A stretch of 64,000 bases of DNA from Nocardioides astragali (GTDB taxonomy: Bacteria > Actinomycetota > Actinomycetes > Propionibacteriales > Nocardioidaceae). Below are positions 1 through 8,504 of this stretch, piece by piece (within the stretch, counting starts at the first letter, position 1; every line of letters begins with the position of its first letter). The notes beneath the pieces were generated by a model, which was not told the DNA's origin, did no database searches, and worked only from the letters and a program-made list of their open reading frames with translations. Where the stretch lies: assembly GCF_024436375.1 (NCBI RefSeq), contig NZ_JAFMZM010000006.1, positions 1 to 64,000 on the forward strand. The letters are read 5' to 3'. Both the position numbers and the translations under genes were made by a program.

Positions 1-88
1 CGGTCAGCTGCATCCCATCACCAGAGTCCCCGGCGAACCGGATGATCACGCGATCCAGCTGCTTGACCTGCTTCACGGATGGAGTCAC
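1..88 (-). CDS. korA: 2-oxoacid:acceptor (ferredoxin) oxidoreductase subunit alpha, N-terminal fragment
   Basis: Only the first 29 codons are inside the window; the gene runs off the left edge. Read on the minus strand from a GTG at 88, the peptide contains VIIRFAGDSGDGMQLT, which matches the start of the gamma-like domain of KorA-type 2-oxoglutarate/2-oxoacid:ferredoxin oxidoreductases. These enzymes decarboxylate 2-oxoacids to acyl-CoA and reduce ferredoxin. A purine-rich site (GCAGG) lies about 6 bases before the GTG. It is divergent from the sulfate importer, 207 bases away. The motif is clear, but the identity rests on a short piece; the PorA-like paralogue is the alternative. Confidence 0.72.
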   Translation of the reverse strand, partial: MTPSVKQVKQLDRVIIRFAGDSGDGMQLT

Positions 89-295
89 CTGCTGCCTGCT
101 TCCTACGTGTCTCGAGAGTCCTCTCCCAACACCCCACATTAACCGTGGGACGGGCGCACCCACGCCTGTCCCCACGTGATGGACGACTCATCCGCACGCC
201 GTGAGCGACGACACGCGAGACGAATGTCTTTGGTGTCCATAAAGTCATGTATCTTTCTCGACATTGCTCACCGATCAAGAAAGTCGAGTCCCCCC
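89..295. promoter_or_regulatory. Divergent intergenic region between korA and the sulfate ABC operon
   Basis: The region must hold the promoters of both neighbours. It contains an imperfect GC-rich hairpin at 145-175 (GTGGGAC pairing with GTCCCCAC) and an inverted pair CTCGAC (257-262) / GTCGAG (283-288) just before the sulfate-binding protein start, a possible operator. A TATCTT at 250-255 could be a -10 element, but no well-spaced -35 is seen. I recognise no riboswitch. Confidence 0.35.
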
Positions 296-1351
296 ATGCA
301 GATCCGTTCACGTGCCGCGCTCGCGGCGTCTCTGGCCGGGGCCACCTTCCTCGGATTGGCCCTCTCCGCCTGCTCCGTCAACTCGAACGCGAGCGAGGAC
401 GGCGGCGTCTCGATCGACCTCGTCGCCTACTCGACGCCGGAGACTGCGTACAACGAGATCACCGCCGCGTTCGCCGAGACCGAGGAGGGGGAGGGCGTCG
501 AGTTCAGCACGTCCTATGGCCCCTCCGGTGACCAGAGCCGGGCGGTCGAGGGCGGTCAGGCGGCAGACTTCGTCAACTTCTCGCTGGAGAGCGACGTGAC
601 CCGGCTGGTCGACGCCGGCCTCGTGGCCGATGACTGGAACACCGGCGAGCACCAGGGCATCGTCGCCGACTCGGTGGTCGTCATCGTGACCCGTCCCGGC
701 AACCCGCTCGGCATCGAGGGCTGGGAGGACATCGTCGAGGAGGGCGTCGAGATCGTGTCGCCCAACCCGGGCTCCTCCGGCGGTGCCCGCTGGAACGTCC
801 TTGCTGCCTATGGTGCCGCCCTGGAGGCCAGCGGCGGCGACGAGAAGGCAGCCCGCCAGTACCTGGTGGACTTCTTCAACAACGCCGTCGCGCTGCCGGG
901 ATCGGCCCGTGACGCCCTCACCAGCTTCACGAGCGGGGTCGGCGACGTACTGATCTCCTACGAGAACGAGGCCATCCTCGCGCGGCAGAACGGCGAGGAG
1001 CTCGACTACGTCGTCCCCGACTCGACGCTGCTCATCGAGACTCCCGCCGCGGTCACCGAGGAGTCCGAGCCCGAGGCGCAGGCGTTCCTCGACCACCTCT
1101 ACACCGAGGAGGCGCAGGCCAGCTTCCTGAAGTACGGCTACCGCCCGGTGGTCGAAGGGGTGACCGGCGAGGTCGAGGGCGCGAACGACCCGGCGGACCC
1201 GTTCCCCACGCCGACCACGCTGTTCACCGTCGCTGATGACTTCGGCGGCTGGCCGGCCGCCTCCGAGAAGTTCTTCGCCGACGGCGAGGACGGCGAACCC
1301 CTCGGGCTCGTGGCCGAGGTGCAGCAGGAGACCGGGAAGCTCGGCGAGTGA
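296..1351 (+). CDS. Sulfate/thiosulfate ABC transporter substrate-binding lipoprotein
   Basis: Predicted 351-aa extracytoplasmic solute-binding protein of the Sbp/CysP family, which captures sulfate or thiosulfate for import. I start at the ATG at 296 because it gives a clean lipoprotein signal: basic MQIRSR, a hydrophobic stretch, and lipobox LSAC with Cys26. An upstream in-frame ATG at 176 would place a non-signal peptide in front. Family-like segments include SYGPSGDQSRAV near residue 85 and NPGSSGGARWNVLAAYG around residue 160, matching sulfate-binding loops. It is the first gene of a tight operon with two permeases and an ATPase. Sulfate versus thiosulfate preference cannot be told from sequence. 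Confidence 0.9.
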   Translation: MQIRSRAALAASLAGATFLGLALSACSVNSNASEDGGVSIDLVAYSTPETAYNEITAAFAETEEGEGVEFSTSYGPSGDQSRAVEGGQAADFVNFSLESDVTRLVDAGLVADDWNTGEHQGIVADSVVVIVTRPGNPLGIEGWEDIVEEGVEIVSPNPGSSGGARWNVLAAYGAALEASGGDEKAARQYLVDFFNNAVALPGSARDALTSFTSGVGDVLISYENEAILARQNGEELDYVVPDSTLLIETPAAVTEESEPEAQAFLDHLYTEEAQASFLKYGYRPVVEGVTGEVEGANDPADPFPTPTTLFTVADDFGGWPAASEKFFADGEDGEPLGLVAEVQQETGKLGE

Positions 1352-1355
1352 CGAC

Positions 1356-2234
1356 ATGACGTCAGCCCTTCTGGGCCCGCCTGCCGACATCGCTGGGGAG
1401 GCGTCCACCGGACGCCCTCCCCGGCGGCGTCGCACCGCCGGGCCGCGCAACACGCTCACCCCGGGTGCCGGGCTCGGCCTCGGCCTGGCGATGCTCTGGT
1501 TCAGCCTGCTCGTGCTCATCCCGCTCACCGCCATCATCGTCACCGCCGGCGAGGGCGGGTGGAGCAGCTACGTCGACGTGCTCGCCAGCGACCAGACCTG
1601 GGCGGCCGTCAAGCTGACGGTCACCCAGGCATTGATCGTGACCGTGGTGAACGTCGTCGTCGGCACGACCATCGCCTGGGTGCTGGTCCGGGACCGGTTC
1701 TGGGGGAAGTCGGTGCTCGACGTGATCATCGACGTGCCGTTCGCGCTGCCGACGATCGTGGCCGGTCTGGTCCTCCTCTCGCTCTACGGCCCGCAGAGCC
1801 CGCTCGGGCTCGAGTGGGCCAACACCGAGCGGGCGGTGATGCTGGCGCTCGCCTTCGTCACGCTGCCCTTCATCGTCCGGACGGTGCAGCCCGTCCTCGA
1901 GGAGCTCGACCACGACGTCGAGGAGGCGGCCGCCTCGCTCGGCGCGACCCGGGGCACCATCGTGCGCCGCATCATCCTGCCGAGCCTGGCCCCGGCCATC
2001 GCGGCAGGCGCGGCGCTCTCCTTCGCGCGTGCGATCAGCGAGTACGGATCGCTCGTGCTCCTGTCCGGCAACCTGCCGTTCCGCACAGAGGTCGTCTCCG
2101 TCCGGGTGCTGAGCTTCATCGAGAACGGCAACACCCAGTCGGCCGCGGCACTGGCCTCGGTGATGCTCGCGGTGGCCCTCTTCGTGATCGTCGCACTCGA
2201 CATCGTGCAGAGGCGGGTGGCCAACCGTGGTTAG
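1356..2234 (+). CDS. cysT: Sulfate ABC transporter permease CysT
   Basis: Inner-membrane permease of 292 aa, partner of CysW in the sulfate/thiosulfate importer. After a basic, proline-rich N-terminal tail of about 35 residues come roughly six hydrophobic segments. The cytoplasmic EAA loop that docks on the ATPase reads EEAAASLGATRGTIVRRI. The ATG at 1356 is 4 bases after the stop of the binding-protein gene; a longer reading frame from 1236 would run back inside that gene and is unlikely. The 3' end overlaps cysW by 8 bases, implying translational coupling. Confidence 0.92.
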   Translation: MTSALLGPPADIAGEASTGRPPRRRRTAGPRNTLTPGAGLGLGLAMLWFSLLVLIPLTAIIVTAGEGGWSSYVDVLASDQTWAAVKLTVTQALIVTVVNVVVGTTIAWVLVRDRFWGKSVLDVIIDVPFALPTIVAGLVLLSLYGPQSPLGLEWANTERAVMLALAFVTLPFIVRTVQPVLEELDHDVEEAAASLGATRGTIVRRIILPSLAPAIAAGAALSFARAISEYGSLVLLSGNLPFRTEVVSVRVLSFIENGNTQSAAALASVMLAVALFVIVALDIVQRRVANRG

Positions 2235-3036
2235 GGTCTCGACTCCCGTCCGTTGGCTGCTGCGCACCGTGGCGGTGGGCTATGTGTTCTTGCTCGTCGC
2301 CTGGCCGGTCTCCCTGGTGGCGGTACAGACCTTCGAGGACGGCTTCTCGAACTTCGTGGGGATCTTCAGCGACGAGAACACGGTGGCCGCCCTGCAGCTC
2401 ACGCTCATGGTGGCCCTGTGGGCGGTGGTCATCAACCTGATCTTCGGTGTGACCATCTCGATCCTGCTCGTACGCTACGAGTTCCCCGGCAAGCGGGCGC
2501 TCTCGGCGCTCATCGACATCCCGCTGTCCGTCTCACCCGTGGTCGTCGGCCTTGCCCTGCTGCTGGTCTACAGCGGCCGCACGGGCTGGTTCGGACCCTC
2601 CATCGAGTCGGCGGGGTGGCAGGTCATCTACGACTCGCCCGGCATGATCATGGCGACGTGCTTCGTGGCGCTGCCCCTCATCATCCGTGAGGTCGTGCCG
2701 GTCCTGACCGAGATCGGTGACGACCAGGAACAGGCGGCGCGCAGCCTCGGCGCCAGCGGCCGGCAGACCTTCCTGCGCATCACCCTGCCCTCCATCAAGT
2801 GGGCTGTCATCTACGGCGTCGTGCTGTCCCTGGCGCGCTCGCTCGGCGAGTTCGGTGCCGTCAAGGTCGTCTCGGGCAACGTCACCGGTCGGACCCAGAC
2901 CGCCACCTTGATCGTGGAAGCCAAGTACCAGAACTTCGAGCAGACGACGGCGTACTCCGTGGCGTTCCTGCTGGCCTTCGTCAGCATCGCCTGCCTCGTC
3001 GTCGTCGCCTTCCTCCGCCCGCAGCACGAGATCTGA
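2227..3036 (+). CDS. cysW: Sulfate ABC transporter permease CysW
   Basis: Second inner-membrane permease (269 aa) of the sulfate importer. It starts at a GTG that overlaps the end of cysT by 8 bases. Hydrophobic helices span the protein, and the EAA docking loop reads EQAARSLGASGRQTFLRI near residue 170. The segment LARSLGEFGAVKVVSGN is typical of CysW. Its order before the ATPase gene matches the classical cysTWA arrangement. Confidence 0.92.
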   Translation: MVRVSTPVRWLLRTVAVGYVFLLVAWPVSLVAVQTFEDGFSNFVGIFSDENTVAALQLTLMVALWAVVINLIFGVTISILLVRYEFPGKRALSALIDIPLSVSPVVVGLALLLVYSGRTGWFGPSIESAGWQVIYDSPGMIMATCFVALPLIIREVVPVLTEIGDDQEQAARSLGASGRQTFLRITLPSIKWAVIYGVVLSLARSLGEFGAVKVVSGNVTGRTQTATLIVEAKYQNFEQTTAYSVAFLLAFVSIACLVVVAFLRPQHEI

Positions 3037-3047
3037 GGACCAACACC

Positions 3048-4025
3048 ATGAGCATCGACGTCAAGAACGTCACCAAGAAGTTCGGGGACTTCGTCGCCCT
3101 CGACGACGTGTCCGTGTCCCTGCCCAAGGGGCAGCTCACCGCTCTTCTCGGCCCGTCCGGAGGTGGCAAGAGCACCCTGCTGCGCATCATCGCAGGGCTC
3201 GACAACGCCGACTCGGGCTCGGTGAACATCGAGGGCACCGACGCAACCCGGCTGCCGCCGCAGAAGCGCAACGTCGGCTTCGTCTTCCAGCACTACGCCG
3301 TCTTCAAGCACATGACCGTGGCCAAGAACGTGGCGTTCGGCCTCGAGATCCGCAAGCGGCCCAAGAGCGAGGTCGAACGGCGGGTGAAGGAGCTCCTCGA
3401 GCTGGTGCACCTGTCGCAGTTCGCCCATCGGCTGCCCTCGCAGCTCTCGGGCGGTCAGCGCCAGCGCATGGCCCTCGCCCGGGCGCTCGCTGTCGAGCCC
3501 TCGGTGCTGCTGCTGGACGAGCCGTTCGGCGCGCTCGACGCGAAGGTCCGCAAGGAGCTGCGCGACTGGCTGCGTCGCCTCCACGACGACGTGCACGTCA
3601 CGACCGTCTTCGTGACGCACGACCAGGAGGAGGCCCTCGAGGTCGCCGACGAGATCGTCGTCATCAACAACGGACGAGTGGAGCAGGTCGGCAGCCCCGA
3701 CCAGCTCTACGACGAGCCGGCCAATGACTTCGTCATGTCCTTCCTGGGCGAGGTCACGCACCTGAGCGGAATCTCCCTGCGCCCGCACGACATCGAGCTG
3801 GAGTCGGCGCCCCGGCTTGCTGGAGGCGTCGAGGGCACGATCTCGCGCATGCTGCGGATCGGCTTCGAAGTGCGCCTCACCGTCCTCACTGTGGACGGCG
3901 AGGAGGTGTCCGTGGTGGTGTCGCGCACCCATGCGCGATCCCTCGGGATCGCCGAGGGCAGCACCGTCTGGCTCACACCTGCGGCCGGGGCCACCGTGAT
4001 TCCCCGCATGGCTGCCGTGGGCTGA
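3048..4025 (+). CDS. cysA: Sulfate/thiosulfate ABC transporter ATP-binding protein CysA
   Basis: ATPase of the sulfate importer, 325 aa. The ATG at 3048 follows the cysW stop by 11 bases with a GAGGA site in front. Walker A is GPSGGGKST (residues 35-43), the signature is LSGGQRQRMAL, Walker B is VLLLDEPFGALD, and the H-loop is VFVTHDQEEAL. A C-terminal domain of about 80 residues follows the FLGEV segment and resembles the TOBE-like domain of CysA/MalK ATPases. All catalytic motifs are intact. It is the last gene of the operon; the next gene begins 48 bases later. Confidence 0.93.
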   Translation: MSIDVKNVTKKFGDFVALDDVSVSLPKGQLTALLGPSGGGKSTLLRIIAGLDNADSGSVNIEGTDATRLPPQKRNVGFVFQHYAVFKHMTVAKNVAFGLEIRKRPKSEVERRVKELLELVHLSQFAHRLPSQLSGGQRQRMALARALAVEPSVLLLDEPFGALDAKVRKELRDWLRRLHDDVHVTTVFVTHDQEEALEVADEIVVINNGRVEQVGSPDQLYDEPANDFVMSFLGEVTHLSGISLRPHDIELESAPRLAGGVEGTISRMLRIGFEVRLTVLTVDGEEVSVVVSRTHARSLGIAEGSTVWLTPAAGATVIPRMAAVG

Positions 4026-4073
4026 GCCGCTGAAGGGGCCCCGTCCCCGGGTCCGACCGACTAGCGTTCGAGG

Positions 4074-4724
4074 GTGGACACGACGACCAAGGAGGAGCTC
4101 TGGGCCGCGGTCGAGGCATTCGACGCGGAGGCCGCGGAGATGGCCATGGCCAAGCTCCTGTGGGACGTCCCCCTGTCGGGGGCAGTCGCCGGCGTCGTAC
4201 TGCCCTTCCTCAAGGAGGTCGGTGACCGCTGGGAGGCGGGCACCCTCTCGGTCGCGCACGAGCACTTCGTGATCGACATGCTGCGGCGCAAGCTCTCGAC
4301 GCTCTCCTCCATGCCGCCCCAGCAGCTCCTCGAGAAGGCGTCGGCTCCGTCACCGGTCGTCCTCCTGGCCTGCCCCGCCGGTGAGCGCCACGACATGGTG
4401 CTGCTTTGCGTGGCCCTGATGTTGCGCGAGCGGGGAGCTCGGGTCCGCTTCCTCGGCGCCGACACGCCCATCCCGGCGGTCCTCACGGCCGCACGTGCCG
4501 CCCATGCGGACGCCGTGGTGCTGGCGGCGACCCGGTCCACCGCCTTCACCGCCCACACCACGACGCTGCGACGACTGGCCCAGGACCACGCCCTCTACGT
4601 CGCGGGCCGGGGCGCGGACGAGCAGACGGTCGCCGAGATCGGGGCCACGGCCCTACCGGACGAACCGGTGCGCGCCGTGGTGTTCCTCGTCGGCGCGCTC
4701 ACCGAGATCACCGGGAGCTGGTGA
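4074..4724 (+). CDS. Stand-alone cobalamin (B12)-binding protein with CarH-type Wx9EH motif
   Basis: 216-aa soluble protein with two parts: a helical bundle (about 1-90) and a Rossmann-like B12-binding domain (about 94-216). The bundle shows W53 followed after nine residues by E63-H64, the Wx9EH motif of CarH/LitR adenosylcobalamin photoreceptors. The second domain has E104-x-H106, whose His would be the lower cobalt ligand, then LFLGAD-like FLGADTP. There is no MerR helix-turn-helix or other DNA-binding domain, so any signal must go through a partner. The position equivalent to CarH His132 (right after the Trp) is Glu here. Start is a GTG at 4074. Function is unknown: light sensor, B12 store or adaptor are all possible. 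Confidence 0.8.
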   Translation: MDTTTKEELWAAVEAFDAEAAEMAMAKLLWDVPLSGAVAGVVLPFLKEVGDRWEAGTLSVAHEHFVIDMLRRKLSTLSSMPPQQLLEKASAPSPVVLLACPAGERHDMVLLCVALMLRERGARVRFLGADTPIPAVLTAARAAHADAVVLAATRSTAFTAHTTTLRRLAQDHALYVAGRGADEQTVAEIGATALPDEPVRAVVFLVGALTEITGSW

Positions 4725-4751
4725 GCGCGGAGGATCCGGCGTCGCCCCGTC

Positions 4752-5387
4752 TCAGCCCGCGAAGGCGGAGCGTCCCTGCACGGCCGAGGTGACGAGGTCG
4801 TTCTTGGGCAGTGACTGGCCGCCCTGGACGGCGGCTGCCCATGCCTCGGTCGTGCCGACAGCGGCGAAGTTCGAGTGCAGCAGCACCATGAGGGCCTCGT
4901 GGAGGACTTCGGCACGTACCTTGCCCATCTCGTTGGCCAGGTGGATGGCACCGGTGGCGTCGGAGAGGATCTCGGCGGCCAGGCCGAGCCCCTCGGCCTC
5001 GACGGCGGTCGCGAAGTCGCAGTTGTTGGTCATGAAGCCGGCGATGGTGATGGTGTCGACTCCTTGGCCGGCCAACCACTCGGCGACGTCGGTGCCTGCG
5101 AAGACGCTGCCGTTGACCTTGCTGATCCTCTTCCACGACGGCTGGAGCCGCTTCTCGACCTCGGGGTGCAAGGCCCAGCCCACCGAACCGGCCCCGAACA
5201 GGGGAGCGCCCTCGGGGTACTCGTGCTGCACCACCACGACGGGCAGGTCGTGGTCGAGCGCGAGGTCCATCGCGCGAGTCACGTTGGCCAGGGCCTCGTC
5301 CCGCGGCGGGTGCTGGATCTGCAGGGGACCCTCGAAGTACTCCTGCTGGACATCAACGACAACGAGGGCTCGGCGGGGGCTGCTCAT
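4752..5387 (-). CDS. Isochorismatase-family cysteine hydrolase
   Basis: 211-aa alpha/beta hydrolase of the isochorismatase/nicotinamidase superfamily. The family's Asp-Lys-Cys triad is visible: D12 in VVDVQQEY, K90 in RISKVNGSVF and C123 in GFMTNNCD. Substrates in the family include isochorismate, nicotinamide, N-carbamoyl compounds and ureas; nothing here selects one. It ends 27 bases from the convergent B12 protein gene and is divergent from a GlxA-type regulator that may control it. The pairing of a DJ-1/AraC regulator with an isochorismatase is common in small-molecule detoxification loci (family knowledge, not proof). Confidence 0.85.
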   Translation of the reverse strand: MSSPRRALVVVDVQQEYFEGPLQIQHPPRDEALANVTRAMDLALDHDLPVVVVQHEYPEGAPLFGAGSVGWALHPEVEKRLQPSWKRISKVNGSVFAGTDVAEWLAGQGVDTITIAGFMTNNCDFATAVEAEGLGLAAEILSDATGAIHLANEMGKVRAEVLHEALMVLLHSNFAAVGTTEAWAAAVQGGQSLPKNDLVTSAVQGRSAFAG

Positions 5388-5485
5388 GGTTCTCCTCAGT
5401 GGTGGGGGTCAGGGACAGCCTGACGCGCCATCGACAGGTAGCGTGAGCGGCTGTCGAGACCACCTTCGATGAGATTGGGCCAAGG

Positions 5486-6532
5486 ATGCAGATCGGTGTG
5501 CACGCCTTCCCCCGCATGACGATGTTCCACCTCGCCGCGCCGTTGCTCGTGTTCGGCGAGGTCGCCCGCCTCGGGCTGGCGGCGGGGTGGCACACCACCG
5601 TGTGGACCGAGGACGGGCGGGCCATCCGGACTGCCGAGGGCCTCCTGGTGGACGACGTCCGTGGTCCCGCGAGCGTCGCCGACGCCGACCTCCTGGTGTT
5701 CCCGTCCTGGCCGAGCGACCTGCCACCCGCCGGCCCTGAGCTCACGTCCCTCGTCGGCGCGGCCCATGCGCGCGGAGCCACCATCGCCGGCCTCTGTCTG
5801 GGAGCCTTCCCGGTGGTGGACTCCGTGCCGCTCGCAGGCAGGAGTGTCGTGACCCACTGGGCCGTGACATCTCAGCTCGCGGAGCGGCAGGCAGGCGTCG
5901 TCGTCGACCCGGTGGCGCTCTACCTCGACCATGGCGACGTCCTCACGTCCGCCGGGACCGCCTCGGCGCTGGACGCCTGTCTGCACATCGTCCGGTCGCG
6001 CCTCGGCGCCGCCGCTGCCACGACGGTGGCCCGGCACCTCGTCATCGCGCCGCACCGGGAGGGCAACCAGGCACAGTACGTCGATCGGCCGATGCCGGAG
6101 CCCGGCGGCGTCGGTCACCTGGGTCCGACGTTGGACTGGGCGCTCGTGCACCTGGACCGCGACCTCGGCGTCGCAGAGCTCGCGGACCACGCCGGGATGA
6201 GCCGTCGGAACTTCACGCGTCGGTTCGCCGAGGTCACCGGCACGACGCCTGCGAGATGGGTGCTCGCTCGCCGACTGGACGAGGCCCGCAGCCTCCTCGA
6301 GACCACGTCCTGGTCCATGACACGTATCGCTGTCGCATGCGGCTTCCAGAGCGTGGTGACGTTCCGGCAGAACTTCGTCTCGGCGTACGCCACCACGCCG
6401 AGCTCCTACCGTGAGAGGTTCACCTCGTCCGCGAGGCCGCGGGCCATCGCCGCCAGCGCGCGGTCGAGCTCGGCGTCGGTCACGCCGCCGAAGCCGACGA
6501 CCAGCCCGCTCATCCGGGCGGTGCGGCAGTAG
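5486..6532 (+). CDS. GlxA-family transcriptional regulator (DJ-1/PfpI domain plus AraC HTH)
   Basis: 348-aa two-domain regulator. Residues 1-175 form a class I amidotransferase-like DJ-1/PfpI domain with the nucleophile-elbow cysteine C104 in AGLCLGAFPV; residues about 215-315 form two AraC HTH motifs (LAELADHAGMSRRNFTR-type and MTRIAVACGFQSVVTFRQNF). The last about 40 residues, after SSYRERF, are low-complexity and lie on the strand opposite the end of the MocR gene; the two reading frames overlap tail-to-tail by 127 bases. It is divergent from the isochorismatase gene, its likely target. Confidence 0.88.
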   Translation: MQIGVHAFPRMTMFHLAAPLLVFGEVARLGLAAGWHTTVWTEDGRAIRTAEGLLVDDVRGPASVADADLLVFPSWPSDLPPAGPELTSLVGAAHARGATIAGLCLGAFPVVDSVPLAGRSVVTHWAVTSQLAERQAGVVVDPVALYLDHGDVLTSAGTASALDACLHIVRSRLGAAAATTVARHLVIAPHREGNQAQYVDRPMPEPGGVGHLGPTLDWALVHLDRDLGVAELADHAGMSRRNFTRRFAEVTGTTPARWVLARRLDEARSLLETTSWSMTRIAVACGFQSVVTFRQNFVSAYATTPSSYRERFTSSARPRAIAASARSSSASVTPPKPTTSPLIRAVRQ

Positions 6533-7752
6533 GCCGAGATCGGCGAGACGTCGAAGCCGGCGTCGCCGGCGGCGGCCCGACCGCGGCGGACGGCGGCGGC
6601 GGGCAGCAGCCAGGTCGAGTACATGCCGGCGGCGGGGCCGGCCGGCTCGCCGTACGGCGCGAGCACCGCGGCCACGCGCGGGGCCCGGTCGGCGTAGACC
6701 CGGCGAGCGGTGCGGACCACCTTGTCGACCCAGCCCTCGCGGAGCAGGGCGAGCAGCGCGCGTTGGGCGGGCCAGGACGGCATGTCGTAGGTGTGCTCGC
6801 GATGCGCGACGAGGGCGGGGAGGAGTGCCGGCGGCGGCACCATCCAGCCCACCCGTAGGCCAGGTCCGACCGACTTGGACGCGGTGCCGAGGTAGGCCAC
6901 CCGGGTGCGGTCGAGGGACGCGAGCGCCGGGATCGGCGCGACGTCGTAGCGGAACTCGGAGTCGTAGTCGTCCTCCACGACGAACGCGTCGTGCTCGCGC
7001 GCTGCGGCGAGGAGGGCGAGCCGGTCGGTGGCTGGCATGACGTGGCCGAGCGGGTGCTGGTGGGCGGGCGTGACGTAGGCCGCGGCCAGCCCCGGCATCG
7101 CGATCGGCCTGGAAGGCGGCAGGTCGACGACCTCGCGGCCGGCGACGCGTACGCACTCGACCGCCGCGCGGTAGCCGGGATCCTCCACTCCGATCGGCCC
7201 GCCCGGCAGGTGGGGGAGCAGCTGGCGGAGGCCGTCGGTCGTGCCTGAGGTGAGGAGCACCTCGTCCGGGTCCACGGTCAGTCCTCGAGTGCGGCCCAAC
7301 CGCTCGGCGATCGCGACCCGGAGCTCGACGATGCCGCGCGGGTCGGGATAGCCCGCCGGCGGCGTCGCCGCCGACACCTCCCGCCAGGCGCGTCGCCAGC
7401 CCGCAGCGTGCCTCGGGTCGATCCAGGGGGAGCCGAGGTCGAGGGTGATCAGGTCAGGGGTGACGGGGCGGTGCGGGCGGCGCCGGGCGGCAGCCGGGGG
7501 AGCCCCGCCCGAGGCCACGAAGGTGCCGGCGCCCTGCTGGGTGGTGACCCAGCCCTCGGCCAGCAGCTGGTCGTAGGCCTGCTCGGTGACCGCTCGGGCC
7601 ACCCCGAGGTCGGCCGCCAGCGCGCGGGTGCTCGGGAGCCGGTCGCCGGGCGCGAGGGACCCGGCGACGACGAGGTCGCGGACCTGCGTCGACAGCTGTA
7701 CGCCGAGCGGCTCGCGTCGGTCGCGGTCGAGCCGGACGGGCAGCGTCTTCAT
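6406..7752 (-). CDS. MocR/PdxR-type GntR-aminotransferase fusion regulator
   Basis: 448-aa regulator with an N-terminal winged GntR HTH (residues 1-80, GDRLPSTRALAADLGVARA) and a fold-type I PLP aminotransferase domain (about 110-448). The PLP lysine lies in GTASKSVGPGLRVGW, with YDSEFRYD as a further family motif. I chose the ATG at 7752, where MKTLPVRLDR matches usual MocR starts; an in-frame ATG at 7803 adds 17 residues. MocR proteins often control vitamin B6 or amino-acid genes. The divergent gene 71 bases away encodes a pyridoxamine-phosphate-oxidase-fold protein followed by a permease, so PLP-linked control of that pair is plausible. Confidence 0.88.
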   Translation of the reverse strand: MKTLPVRLDRDRREPLGVQLSTQVRDLVVAGSLAPGDRLPSTRALAADLGVARAVTEQAYDQLLAEGWVTTQQGAGTFVASGGAPPAAARRRPHRPVTPDLITLDLGSPWIDPRHAAGWRRAWREVSAATPPAGYPDPRGIVELRVAIAERLGRTRGLTVDPDEVLLTSGTTDGLRQLLPHLPGGPIGVEDPGYRAAVECVRVAGREVVDLPPSRPIAMPGLAAAYVTPAHQHPLGHVMPATDRLALLAAAREHDAFVVEDDYDSEFRYDVAPIPALASLDRTRVAYLGTASKSVGPGLRVGWMVPPPALLPALVAHREHTYDMPSWPAQRALLALLREGWVDKVVRTARRVYADRAPRVAAVLAPYGEPAGPAAGMYSTWLLPAAAVRRGRAAAGDAGFDVSPISAYCRTARMSGLVVGFGGVTDAELDRALAAMARGLADEVNLSR

Positions 7753-7823
7753 CAGAAGTGTCCTGTAGAAATCGTCGGAAAGTGGCTCGTGACCACGGGC
7801 CAATAGTTGAGCAGGCTAGTGCC

Positions 7824-8504
7824 ATGTCCCAGCTGTCGCCCACCCCCAGGACCACTCCGACCCGCGAGTCGGAGCGCGCGGTCGGCCAACGGAGCCGGAT
7901 GCTGGCGCTGGTCGGTGACGCCCTGGTCGCCCACCTCGGTGTGGTGGTGACGCGCGACGGGACGACCCACCCCGTGGTGCTGCCGACCGCGTTCGCGGTC
8001 GATCCCGACGGGCCCGACGACGACGGCACCCTCTACCTGCACGGGTCGACCGGTGCCGGCTGGCTGCGTGCGGCCATCGCCACCGACGTGTGCGTCACCG
8101 TCACCGAGCTGGACGGGCTGGTCGCCTCTCGGTGCGGGTTCGGGCACTCGATGAACTATCGGTCCGCGGTGGTCATCGGCCGCGTGCGCGTCGTCGACGA
8201 CCCGGCCGAGCGTCAGCACGCACTCGACCGGATCATCGACCACATGGTCCCGGGACGGGCCGCCACGCTGCGGGCCGCGACGCGCAAGGAGCTGGCGGCG
8301 ACCGCCGTCCTCGCCCTCCCGCTCCGGGAGGCCTCGATGAAGGAGCGCGCCGGCGGCCCCGAGGACACACCCGACGACGTGGCCACCGGCGTCTGGGCCG
8401 GTCACATCCCGCTGCGCCGGATCGCCCTGCCGCCGGTCAGCGCGTCCGACTCCCACGACGAGGTCCCCGCGGACGTCGTCTCGCGCGCGAAGGCGCTCGG
8501 ATGA
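7824..8504 (+). CDS. Pyridoxamine 5'-phosphate oxidase-fold (split-barrel) protein
   Basis: 226-aa protein of the flavin/F420-binding split-barrel superfamily, close to the Nim-like branch (LYLHGSTGAGWLRA, CVTVTELDGLVASRCGFGHSMNYRSAVVIGR). The His-Ser-Met-Asn-Tyr-Arg-Ser segment is typical of this branch. Start ATG at 7824; an upstream in-frame start at 7758 would run into the divergent promoter. Its stop overlaps the permease start (ATGA). Activity is unknown; it may reduce or bind a small cofactor rather than make PLP. Confidence 0.82.
   Translation: MSQLSPTPRTTPTRESERAVGQRSRMLALVGDALVAHLGVVVTRDGTTHPVVLPTAFAVDPDGPDDDGTLYLHGSTGAGWLRAAIATDVCVTVTELDGLVASRCGFGHSMNYRSAVVIGRVRVVDDPAERQHALDRIIDHMVPGRAATLRAATRKELAATAVLALPLREASMKERAGGPEDTPDDVATGVWAGHIPLRRIALPPVSASDSHDEVPADVVSRAKALG

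Noticed and set aside
89..295. SAM or other sulfur riboswitch before the sulfate importer
   Set aside because: The hairpin at 145-175 is simple and I see no conserved riboswitch core motifs.
2799..3047. N-terminal extension of CysA by 83 residues
   Set aside because: It lies inside cysW; the ATG at 3048 has a good GAGGA site and gives the normal CysA start.
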